Positions 55,431-64,000 of a stretch of DNA of 64,000 nucleotides are shown piece after piece. Positions within the stretch are counted from its first letter, which is position 1, and every line of letters starts with the position of its first letter. Below the pieces are notes generated by a model. The model had not been told where the DNA came from. It saw only the letters and a program-made list of their open reading frames with translations, and ran no database searches. The DNA lies in NCBI GenBank assembly GCA_964036045.1, contig OZ038379.1:108020025-108084024 (forward strand), read 5' to 3'. The stretch comes from Eutreptiella sp. 'Long Island Sound 2002' (lineage: Eukaryota; Euglenozoa; Euglenophyceae; Eutreptiales; Eutreptiaceae). Made by a program: the position numbers and the translations under genes.

Positions 55431-55852
55431 CGTGGTAACCAGAGCCTCCATTGATGCAGAGACGGTAGAGAATCCAAGACGGTTTGGTGTTGCTGTGCAT
55501 TGTGTACACATATGCCCCCAAATGGCTCCGTGACAAGAAGTTTGTGATTGTCCATTGCATGCATGCATACACTTGTGTGCAGAAAATATTTAGTTTCACG
55601 CCCCTGTATTTGTGATGAGTGCTTTGCCAAAAATTGTATGAACCCTAGTGCATTCAACCCATGGGAAAAACTGTAGGAATTCTGATTGGGTCCGGCTTCT
55701 TCCAATAAAACCGGTGGTACATGAACTCATTGGTCAGTATGAAATGCTGCAGTTGTTCTTGCCCAGCCCCTGCACAACCTCCTTCTGCATCCTTCTGCAT
55801 CCTTCTCTCTCCCCTATATTTTCCAGGTGGTAGATGCCGAGCTTCAGCCACC

Positions 55853-56290
55853 ATGTCGTGCCCCTCAAGTGCCGGTGGAGCCGCGGGCACTACGGGCCAG
55901 GCCAGAGCCCCCGGCATAGCTCGATGAGGCCTTCGTGTAGAGCGAGATCCGAGGCCGCACAGACGCTGCCGTGAAGACCGAGCGCAGCCGTGCCAAGACA
56001 GACGTGACGGCAGCCCGCACCACACAGAGGAAGGCCGAGCAGACGGCCAAAGAGCTTCGGCGGGTGCAGATTGGGTTGGAGAAGGAGCGCAAGGCACGCG
56101 GCGATGAGTTGCGCAAGGCGAAGGCCAGCGCCTCGGATTTGGAGAAGGCGAACAAGGATGCCGCTGATAAGGAAGCGGCTGCATCAGCTGCCGAGGCAGC
56201 TCGCAAGGAATTGGAAGCAGCTCGCAAGGAATCCGAAGTGGTGCACAGTGGGGCGCCCAATGGAATGGGGAGGAATGGGGATGGGCAATC
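55853..56290 (+). pseudogene. Coiled-coil protein fragment, frameshifted
   Basis: ATG at 55853 sits in a perfect Kozak context (GCCACCATG) just after a polypyrimidine tract and TTTTCCAG, so it looks like the first codon of an exon. The frame closes at 55922-55924. One frame over, after a TAG, it continues as a Lys/Glu/Ala-rich heptad-like helix (RTTQRKAEQTAKELRRVQIG and on to ELEAARKESE). One frameshift and one stop separate start and helix. Structural or oligomerisation role only guessed. Confidence 0.45.
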
Positions 56291-56759
56291 GGCAATTGCT
56301 TTTGAAACATTTATTAAAACAGTTCTCATTTCGTACAGTAGGAATTCGCTATTGCTTGGCATTGATTTTTGTCTATCGGTAAGATTGCTTTGCTGAATAT
56401 TTCAATACGACAAAGGTCTGCAGATGCCGCATGCGTATTTACTCAGGGCCCTTCCTGAGATTGTGCCTGTTCCTACTTCACAGCTGCCCCCTCTCGAAGT
56501 AGGGCTTAACAGATTTAGTGCGTTGATCGACGCACAAGCAGTGTGTCTCAGGAAAAAACAGAACACCTGTGCGGGGAGAATGTTGAACTGCACCATCTAT
56601 TGGCCGAAAAATCTGGTTCAGAAAACATCAAAATCCTGCATATCTGCCATGCCTCCCGCATGAGGCTGTGTCTTGATATCGTCTATGCCTCCTTGATATC
56701 GTCGTTTTCACTTCACTTTGCCTCATTATGTATGGTAACCGCATCACTGACTGACCGCT

Positions 56760-58440
56760 GCATGGCATCACCAAAAAAACCGCATTTTTTGCCCAAAAAT
56801 GGCAAAAAAAAAGCCATTTTTTGGCCTAAAACAGTGTTTCTGAGGCCTGAGTGGTCAGTTGTAGGGCTCCCCAGCCTATTTTGAGGGTGCTGGACTCAAA
56901 GAAACGTGTTTTGCAAGGTTTTGGAGCTGGTTATCGAATTTTTTGGAGCCGCCATCACCAAACAACCGCATTTTTTGCCCAAAAATGGCCAAAAAAAGAC
57001 ATTTTTTGGCCTAAAACAGTGTTTCTGGGGCCTGAGTGGTCAGTTATAGGGCCCCCCACCCTATTTTGAGGGTGCTGGAGTCAAGAAAAAGTGGTTTGCA
57101 AGGTTTTGGAGCAAGTAATCGAGTTTCTTCGGAGCTGCCATCACCAAAAAACCGCATTTTTGGCCCAAAAAATGGCCAAAAAAAGCCCATTTGTTTTTGG
57201 GGCCTGAGTGGGCAGTTGTAGCGCTCCCCACCCTATTTTGGGGGTGCTGGACTCGAGAAGAAGTGTTTAGCAAGGTTTTGGAGCAAGTTATCGATTGTTT
57301 TGGAGCCGCCATCACCAAAGAACCGCATTTTCTGCCCCAAAAATGGCCAAAAAATGCCATTTTCTCCCCAAAACAGTGTTTTTGGGGCCTGAGTGGGCAG
57401 TTGTGGGGCCCCCCACCCTATTTTGAGGGTGCTGGAGTCAAAAAAACGTGTTTTGCAAGGTTTTGGAGCAAATCATTGAGTGTTTCGGAGACGCCATCAC
57501 AAAAAAAAACCGCATTTTCTGCCCAAAAATGGCCAAATAATGCCATTTTGTAGCCTAAAACAGCGTTTTTGGGGACTGAGTGGTCAGTTCTAGGGCCCCA
57601 TACCCTTTTTTCAGGGTGCTGGTTTCCGGAGAAAAGGTTTTTTGCAAGGTTTTGGAGCAGATAATCAAGGGTTTCAGGGACGCCATCACCAAAAAAAACA
57701 CATTTTTTGGCCAAAAAAAGCCATTTTTTGGCCTAAAACAGTGTTTTTGGGGCCTGAGTGGTCACAGGTAGGGCCCCATACCCTATTTTGAGGGTGATGG
57801 ACTCGGAGAAGCGTGTTTTGCAGTGTTTTGGAGCAAGAAATCAACGGTTCCGGAGCCACCATCACCAAAAAACCCCTTTTTTTGCCCAAAAAATGCCAAT
57901 TTTTTGGCCCAAAACAGCATTTTTGGAGCATGAGTGGTCAGGTGTAGGGCCCCATACCCTATTTTGAGTGTGGTGGACTCAGAAACACGTGTTTTGCAAG
58001 GTTTTGGAGCAAGTTATTGAGTGTTTCGGAGCCGCCATCACCAAAAAAAACCGCTTTTTTAGCCCAAAAATGGCACAAAAATGCCATTTTCAAGCCTAAA
58101 ACAGTGTTTTTGGGGCCTGAGTGGTCAGTTGTAGGGCCCCATACCCTATTTTCAGGTTGCTGGACTCGGAAAAACGTGTTTTGCAAGGTTTGGAGCAGAT
58201 AATCAAGGGTTTCAGGGCCGCCATCACCAAAAAAAATGCATTTTTTGGCCAAAAATGGCCAAAGAAAGCCATTTTTTGGCCCAAAACAGTGTTTTCGGGG
58301 CCTGAATGGTCACAGGTAGGGCCCCATACCATATTTTGAGGGTGCTGGACTCAAAAAACCGTGTTTCACATTCTTTTGGAGCAAATGATCAAGGGTTCCG
58401 GAGCCAGCATCACCAAGAAACCGTATTTTTTGCCAAAAAC
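56760..58440. repeat. About 185-bp satellite, right arm, 9-10 units
   Basis: GCCATCACCAAAAAA anchors at about 56765, 56951, 57137, 57308, 57493, 57682, 57857, 58034, 58220 and 58407 (steps 171-189 bp). Each unit has a GGCCATTTTTTGGCC-type inverted repeat, GGGGCCTGAGTGGTCAG and CCTATTTTGAGGGTGCTGGA. Distinct from the 184-bp array of the left arm. Confidence 0.93.
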
Positions 58441-58697
58441 AAACATGTATGGTTGGAGCTATACAAAAGCTGCTATTCGCAACTAGGTGGTGAATGTCAT
58501 ATTTCTCCGATACGGCCGATTTTAGATGGAATCAAGCCTGCATTGTCGATTTGAGGCTGGAATTTTATCCAATTTGGAGGGTTGGGGGGGGGCTAACACC
58601 GGAAAATATGCTCTTTATGGTATAATTTGACAAAAAAAGTAGTATTTCTGACTGTAGCTGGTTTTGGGATTTTTTGGACCCCATAAAATCCTAGGTG

Positions 58698-59395
58698 ATA
58701 ATGGCCAGTGAGCAGTCCTACAACCCCCATATTTGAGATCATTCCTGTCGGCACTGCGCTTTTCCTATGCAGGTGTTTCTCTTGTTTTATCACTCTCGGC
58801 TCTGTCAGTCCTGCCCAAAGTCTGTATTTCCGCGTGGCAGTGCCACAGTGCGCTCTGCATACCACTTTGGTGGCATCAGGCAGGGTACTGGCCCCTCTGC
58901 AGAAAGTCTGGTCATGGAGCTGCTGCCACTGCGCAAGATACGGTTCCCGAGTCAGAAATCCAGGTGAAAGCTGTAACATCTGCGCACCTCTTCATTGGAG
59001 CAGCATGCAATGCTGGTGGCTGGTGACGCCGCGCTGCTGAAAGCAGAGCCAACAGTCGGTTTTGAGGTACACGTGGAGCACGGCTGCTGCTGGTGCTGCG
59101 GGGAGGCCGATGTAGACTGATAGGCCTGGTAAATATCTTAAGGGTATAGAGTATGGGACCAGCATTTCCATTGGAACTAGTTTTCCAGCGGTGTCCGGGT
59201 TTGCAAATGCGATCACCTTCCGCAGTCATCTGTTCCTGACTCCTAGTCTAGTGACCAATATCACACTGAGAGCAGCCGTTTCTATCTTCACTGGAGACAC
59301 TGCAACTGCGACCTGACGTATATTGCTGGACGGTATGACAGCTCTGTGTTTCAGAGGCCTTTGCGCGTGTTAGCCCTGCCTTTGGCGTGTTTCAG
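58698..59395 (+). repeat. 2.13-kb tandem unit C3, right part, truncated
   Basis: Resumes at AATGGCCAGTGAGCAG (58701) and follows C1 to CAGCAAGAGCGTA, then diverges at about 59395 into a short hairpin (CCGCC...GGCGG) and unrelated sequence. This is the right border of the tandem array. Confidence 0.9.
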
Positions 59396-60228
59396 CAAGA
59401 GCGTACCGCCCCCCAGGGGGTATATACTTGGCGGTTGTTTCTTTTTACGCATGTTGTTGGAACTCTACATGGGCCTAAGTATGTGGATTTGACAGCTTAT
59501 AGCCTTTTTGTTTTTAGGTGCAAGCAGCTGGTATTGTGCTGGGTAGGTCTGAGGATTGCCCTGTGTTGTTTCCGCCGTTTTGGGGTGAGTTTGCCTGATT
59601 TTACCTGATGCCGACCTTTCTGGGAGTCTCCAGATGTCTTGCCCTGGGACTCCAATGTCCATCCCAGCTGCCACTTTGTCAGTGAGTAACTGGACCAAGG
59701 TGACTAATCGTCGGACTGCTCCAGGCCTGGTAACCGTTGTCTCGATCCCTTGGCCCTACCAAGCCAACTGAATACCTGCAGTTTGAGTTCAGTGAGCCTG
59801 ATCAGACCCTGGCAAGTAGGAAGCCGGCAATGGGACTGATAGGATAATCAGCTACCTCGAGCAGGGGAGCGCTTATCGCCTGCAGCGATACTCTGAAGGT
59901 TTGGGGGTCTGCCGGAATTATCTGAGTGTGAGGACCTTTAGGGATACCCCTTGCCTTATCTCAGTTTCCGCAAAGATGTCAGATGACAGTTATTTAGTCA
60001 GATTTCAGTTGTCCAGTCCAGCCAGGTGTTCACCTGTCAGTCCTCAGTCAGCTGTCTGTACAGTTTGTTATGTCTTGTCAGGGTAGTCTGTTTGAGCTTT
60101 TAGACCAGCGCCCCCGTAGTTACCCCCACTTCCAGTGTGAGGTCTGAGGGGGAGTAAGAAAAACCTCCTTAACCTGATTTTTTCTTAAGGGCGCTGCGGT
60201 CACAGCTACAGTGTTGCACTGTACATGC
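59396..60228. other. Unassigned sequence right of the C array
   Basis: Mixed composition, ORFs of at most 86 codons and no similarity to the other repeats of the window that I can see. Confidence 0.4.
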
Positions 60229-60255
60229 AGATACAGATACAGATACAGATACAGA
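60229..60255 (+). repeat. (CAGATA)n microsatellite
   Basis: About 4.5 perfect CAGATA units. Confidence 0.9.
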
Positions 60256-60640
60256 TGGAGTGTGGTACGGTACTGATATGTACCGACAGATCTGTATTTC
60301 ATTGATTGTCGCGCCGCTTTCGGGCCGCAACCAGAGTCGGAATCAACGTTTGCAGACAATATTTGATTTATCGGGGTCAAGAGATGATTTTTGAGTTTCT
60401 GTCTGTTTTGTCATGTTTTTCAATAGCGGCAATAATGTTAACTCGTGTATGCATTCATTGCATTCATGCACGCATGGGTTATTCTTCGTTGACTACTTCC
60501 AGTGGGCGCACGTAGCAGCATACTGTTCGCATGATAGGTAAATATATGACCATGGCAAATAGGATCCACTTTGGCTGTTTTGGTTGCATTGCATTTCTCC
60601 GTGTTAGCACATTATTACAATCATTTTCATCTCTTACGTT
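60256..60640. other. Unassigned sequence between microsatellite and satellite
   Basis: No gene, RNA gene or repeat that I can support. Confidence 0.4.
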
Positions 60641-61720
60641 TTAGACATTTTATAACCACCCAGTCACCCAATGTTTCATCGAACCCATGCCGGCGCTTAC
60701 GTGCACTTTTCTCGCATCTTGCCCAACGATGAAAAAACGTCCAAAAAATGGCCGTTTTTTGGTCAAAAGTTGAGTTTTTTGGCCTCAGACAAGCGGTTGA
60801 AGACCATTTTCGTTCCAAAATCGGCCAAAAAAGGGAGTTTTTTGGTCAAAAATTTGATTTTTTTTGCCTTCAGCCAAGCAGTTGAAGACTTCCCCCCTAT
60901 TTTGAGGGTGCTGGATTCGAAAGAAAAGGTCTTAGGCACACACAGATCAGGAAAACACAATTTACAGCATCCATATGCACCAAAATTTCCCATTTTTCAT
61001 GAAAAAACGGCAAAAAATGGCCGCTTTTTGGTCAACAGCTGAGTTTTTCGGCTTCAGACAAACAATTGAAAACCCCCCGCCCTATTTTGAGGGTGTTGGA
61101 TGCAAAAAAGCAGGTTCTAGAGAGACACAGATCACGAAAACACAATTTACAGCATACATTTTTCATGAAAAAACGGCCAAGAATGGCCGTTTTTGGTCGA
61201 AAATTGAGTTTTTTGCCCTCAGACAAGCATTTGAAGACCCCCCCCCCTATTTCGAGGGTGCTGGATGCGAAAAAGCAGGTTCCAGGCAGACACAGATCAC
61301 GAAAAGACAATTTACAGCATGCGTATGCACCAAAATTTGCCATTTTTCATGAAAAAAACGGCCAAAAATGGTTATTTTTTGGCCAAAAATTGAGTTTTTT
61401 TTAGCTTCAGATAAGCAGTTGAAGACCCCCCCCCCTATTTTGAGGGTGCTGGATGCTAACAAGCAGGTTGTAGGGGCACACAGATCACAAAAACGCAATT
61501 TACAGCATGCGTATGCACCAAAATTTGCCATTTTTCATGGAAAAAACGGCAAAAAATGGCCGCTTTTTGGTGAAAAATTGTGTTTTTTGGCCTCAGCAAA
61601 GCAGTTGAAGACCTCCCCACCCCTATTTTGAGGGTGCTGGATGCAAAAAAGCATGTTGTACGGGGACACAGATCGCCCAAACACAATTTGCAGCATGCTA
61701 ACTACTCAAAAGGGTGTTTT
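60640..61720. repeat. Related 185-188-bp satellite, about 5 units
   Basis: GAGGGTGCTGGAT, or a variant, at 60904, 61089, 61254, 61442 and 61630 (steps 185, 165, 188, 188). It shares CCTATTTTGAGGGTGCTGGA and the GGCCAAAAA/TTTTTGGCC inverted repeats with the 56.8-58.4-kb array, but the rest of the unit (CACAGATCACGAAAACACAA, CAGCATGCGTATGCACCAAA) differs. Confidence 0.9.
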
Positions 61721-61726
61721 TTTTTA

Positions 61727-61770
61727 TGCTGCAGGTTTTGGGATTTTCGGACGTCATAAAATCCTATGTG
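61727..61770. mobile_element. Second right end of the CACCTAGG inverted-repeat family
   Basis: GGTTTTGGGATTTTCGGAC, then CATAAAATCCTATGTG at 61755-61770: 15 of 16 bases match the terminal repeat of the 7.7-kb element, and the preceding 25 bases match its subterminal sequence. No left end is found in the window, so this copy is truncated or its left end lies within diverged DNA. Confidence 0.75.
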
Positions 61771-61906
61771 AGGGGAGAATATTGCCCCCTGTCCTGGCTG
61801 TGGTGGCAAGCGGAGACAATCAACCTAATCACGATCGAGTGAGAGTACACTGCCTTTGATGTCTCCTTTTTTTGCCTTTACTCCTGTTTACCTTTGTTGC
61901 TGTTTA

Positions 61907-61926
61907 GGTAGGTAGGTAGGTAGGTA
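61907..61926 (+). repeat. (GGTA)5 microsatellite
   Basis: Five GGTA units. Confidence 0.9.
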
Positions 61927-63980
61927 TCTTCGGGAGCGGGGGATGCCTCCTTTGACAATGCAGGAAGAAGGTCTTATCAAGGGAACATCCTGTCACTCCC
62001 GCTGCCCTACCTCAGGTGCCTCTAGAGCCGCTCCTGCAGGCGCTTCGGAAGGCAGAGTTGCGGCCACCCCGTCCAGGTGTCCCGGGTGGCAGGGTGTTCT
62101 CACATGTGTTTGTGAGTGGGGTCACATGCCCCCTGCTGCGGGCGGCAGATCAGGGGGGCTGCCCAGCCTTGTGGGATATCTCTCACCACAGAGGCTATTG
62201 CTCCCTCAAGTCTCCGGTACAACCGCCTCAACCCTGTCTGTGGCTCGAGTTGCGGGGCCGCGCTGCTTGGCAGGCGACCCCCTCCTGGGCTGTGTGCCGG
62301 CTCGCCTGTCAACGGTTGTTGCCATGGCTCCAGGTGACGTTTGTAATGTCCCGGATGCAGCTTGACCGCCCTTGGGTCAGTGGCCATGCAGTACCGGTCC
62401 ATCTACTGGCCTGGCGGGTCGGCTCGGTTGCCCCAGTGCATCCGACCCTCCGGCTGCGGTTTGTTGTGCCCTGTTCCTCTGGTGCCCTAGGTGTGTACGC
62501 GCATGTGGTGCCCGTGGTCACTTGGCGCTTGTTCACAGTTTGCGCCTTGTGTGCGGCACGCACATGGTGTTGGTGTCTTCGTTGGGGTCCGACCCCCCTT
62601 TTTCTTTCTCTTTTTTCATTATTGCCTGCTTGATGCTCTCTTCTTTTTGTTTTTGCTTTTTTTTTAAAAACAGGAGAAGGGGAAAAGGGGCGCGTGAACA
62701 CTGCAGGCACAGGCATGGGCAATTGGAGCAGCGGTGCAGCAGCTTGTTGTGGTGCGTGTTGCTGGTATCCTCCCAGCGGTTTGGCCCAAGCGCGTGGCTC
62801 GCGTGTCATCATGTACAGGGTGGGGGTTAGTGTGTGTTCGGCTGGGCGTCTCTTTGCGTCTTTGTTACACTTTGGGCGGGGCTAGTGGGCGGGACTCGCA
62901 GGTCAGGTGGTGCTGGCAGGCTAGGCGGATGTGATGGTTTCAGGCGTGCGCTCTGGCTACTTTTCTGCCTCGGTGGGGGGGGTCAGGCTCGAAGGGTTAG
63001 GGGCTGTGGGGCGTGTCTCGTATTCGTCCGCTCCGTGGGCGTGATTAGAGGGTCAGGCGGTTTTTGCGGGTTAGGCGGATTTGACGGCTGCGGGCATGGG
63101 TTAAGCGCCATCGGGCGTGGTGGGTGCCCCTCAGCGTGTGCGTTGGCGTCCAGCGGCTCCTGGTTTGTGCGGCTTCCTCTGGGCGGGGCTCGGTGGGCGG
63201 TTAGTTGGCAGTTCCCGCCGGGCTAGTGGATAGTTAGTGGGTTACTGCGGAGGGCCATGCTGGGCGTGGTCGTTGGGGCGGGTCGGATCTCGGGCAGTTC
63301 GGCGGGTGGATGGGGGATGTTGCTGGCCCGTCGGGTGCCTCGGGCGATGTCAGGCTTGGTTGGGGCGGTTGCGGGCCGCAGTGGCTCGCAGTTCCTTTTA
63401 GCTCGCGGGCCGGACTGGTTAGTAGCCTGGAGTCGGGGCCGCTAGGTGCCGCAGTCTGTTGTGGCACAGAGTGTCGGTGGCGTGTGACCCGGGTGTGGCC
63501 CAGGAAGTAACCCCCCGTGGGGTTAGGCGGGCGGGCCGCCAGCAGGGGCGTCGGGCACCACATGCTGTGCGGCACACGGGGTTCCTGGGGTGCTGCAGGG
63601 CGGGGCGGTGTTGGTGCTCCCGGTATCTGTGCGTCGGCGCCTACGGGGTGGAAAAGGTGTCTCTGTGTGTGGGGGAGTGCCAGGCGCATTCCTTCCTTCT
63701 GTGTCCCCTCCAGGGTCTCCCGCGGGCGCCTGGGGACGTGCGGGTGGTCCTGGGGTGCGGGGAGCTGACAGGAGTGGACCCCCTGGGGATGGAGCGCATC
63801 GGCCAGCATCGCTTCCCATGCGGCCTGCGGCATCCATCCCCCCGCTGGCTGGAGCCGACGGTTCTCTGTTGTCTCCCTGCAAGGCCGGTGGACCAGTCCC
63901 TCGAATGAGTGCTCCGCCTGGGGCCTCTTCTGCAGCTCTCACAGCTGCTTGTGGGTCCAGCGATGCCATTACAGTCCACA
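61927..63980. other. GC-rich terminal block without a supportable gene
   Basis: ORFs up to 205 codons exist on both strands (for example 62016-62633 plus and 63234-63833 minus) but show no domain and overlap one another. 62370-62560 is a diverged, single-unit relative of 39690-39860, including one minisatellite unit. Around 62640-62690 is a T-run followed by AAAAACAGG. A GGTTAGGCGGAT-like motif recurs at 62930 and 63080. The block runs off the right edge. Confidence 0.45.
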
Positions 63981-64000
63981 TGCGGGTCTTTGGCCTTGTG

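Larger units (their letters stand above)
50988..58697. mobile_element. 7.7-kb inverted-terminal-repeat element carrying satellite arrays
   Basis: Termini are CACCTAGGATTTTATG (50988-51003) and its exact reverse complement (58682-58697); similarity extends to about 20 of 22 bases. C1 shows the empty site as CCCCAGACAATGGCC. Against it, the right flank adds TGATA beside the left AGACA, which could be a decayed 4-5-bp target duplication, so the exact border is uncertain by 2 bp. A DNA transposon is likely, but no transposase is recognised. Contents: left 184-bp satellite, decayed minus-strand ORFs, a coiled-coil pseudogene and a right 185-bp satellite. A second right end of the family is at 61755-61770. 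Confidence 0.8.

Noticed and set aside
62016-62633. 205-codon plus ORF
   Set aside because: No domain, competing minus ORF, and it includes the segment related to non-coding DNA at 39.7 kb.
1-64000. tRNA, rRNA, snRNA and hammerhead ribozyme genes
   Set aside because: Looked for by eye through B-box (GGTTCGA), conserved rRNA and CTGATGA...GAAA signatures; no convincing candidate was found.

Overview
The window is a stretch of eukaryotic nuclear DNA built almost entirely from nested transposable elements and satellite arrays. I found no intact host gene, no tRNA, rRNA or other known RNA gene, and no bacterial gene organisation. The evidence for a eukaryote is direct: three different non-LTR (LINE-type) retrotransposon lineages with endonuclease, reverse transcriptase and RNase H domains, an LTR element with a perfect target-site duplication, target-primed insertions with 13-14 bp duplications, and long tandem arrays. 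The host is probably a large, repeat-dense protist, alga or early plant-like genome, but no host gene is present to place it, so I do not name a taxon. Base composition switches sharply between very GC-rich blocks (1-4.5, 10.8-26, 44-49 and 62-64 kb) and AT-rich blocks (4.5-10.8, 50-62 kb), and the switches coincide with element borders.

Layout. 1-4504 and 10849-12590: one GC-rich LINE (LINE-A) with an ORF1 remnant and an ORF2 (APE-type endonuclease, reverse transcriptase, RNase H, zinc finger), split by a 6.3-kb LTR retroelement (4505-10843; TG...CA LTRs of about 670 bp; 5-bp duplication GAGGG) that lacks gag/pol and carries a likely group I intron core. 12591-15192: about 12.4 copies of a 209-bp satellite. 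15193-16063: the 3' end of a second retroelement (element X) with a (CCTCAAA)-type tail. 16064-17680: a 5'-truncated second LINE-A copy, whose ORF2 end overlaps a RING-finger ORF (17661-18299). 18.3-26.1 kb: GC-rich LINE-associated DNA with an ORF1-like region that may be a C48-like cysteine peptidase, a 761-bp tandem duplication and a 375-bp triplicate. 26.5-36.5 kb: two direct copies (A and B) of an unidentified gene-like repeat; copy B is split by a 5'-truncated LINE (LINE-B, minus strand, 13-bp duplication). 37.5-39.6 kb: a third LINE lineage (LINE-C, minus) encoding an AlkB-like dioxygenase domain followed by an APE-type endonuclease. 39.8-40.4 kb: a 65-bp minisatellite.

40.4-59.4 kb: tandem 2.13-kb units (C1-C3). 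C2 is interrupted by a 5.03-kb minus-strand copy of element X (14-bp duplication) and C3 by a 7.7-kb element with inverted termini (CACCTAGGATTTTATG) that carries two different satellite arrays, one of them a dimeric higher-order array of 184-bp monomers, plus decayed ORFs of unknown function. 60.6-61.8 kb holds a second, truncated end of the same element family with a related satellite. 61.9-64 kb is GC-rich DNA without a supportable gene; part of it is a single-copy relative of the minisatellite locus at 39.7 kb.

None of the coding regions looks intact: stops, frameshifts or lost catalytic residues are seen in every recognisable protein except the short RING ORF and the AlkB-like ORF, which are open but of unproven function. 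The most unusual signals are the AlkB-endonuclease LINE, the inverted-repeat element that ships satellite DNA, the RING ORF coupled to the end of a LINE ORF2, and the group I intron core inside an LTR element.
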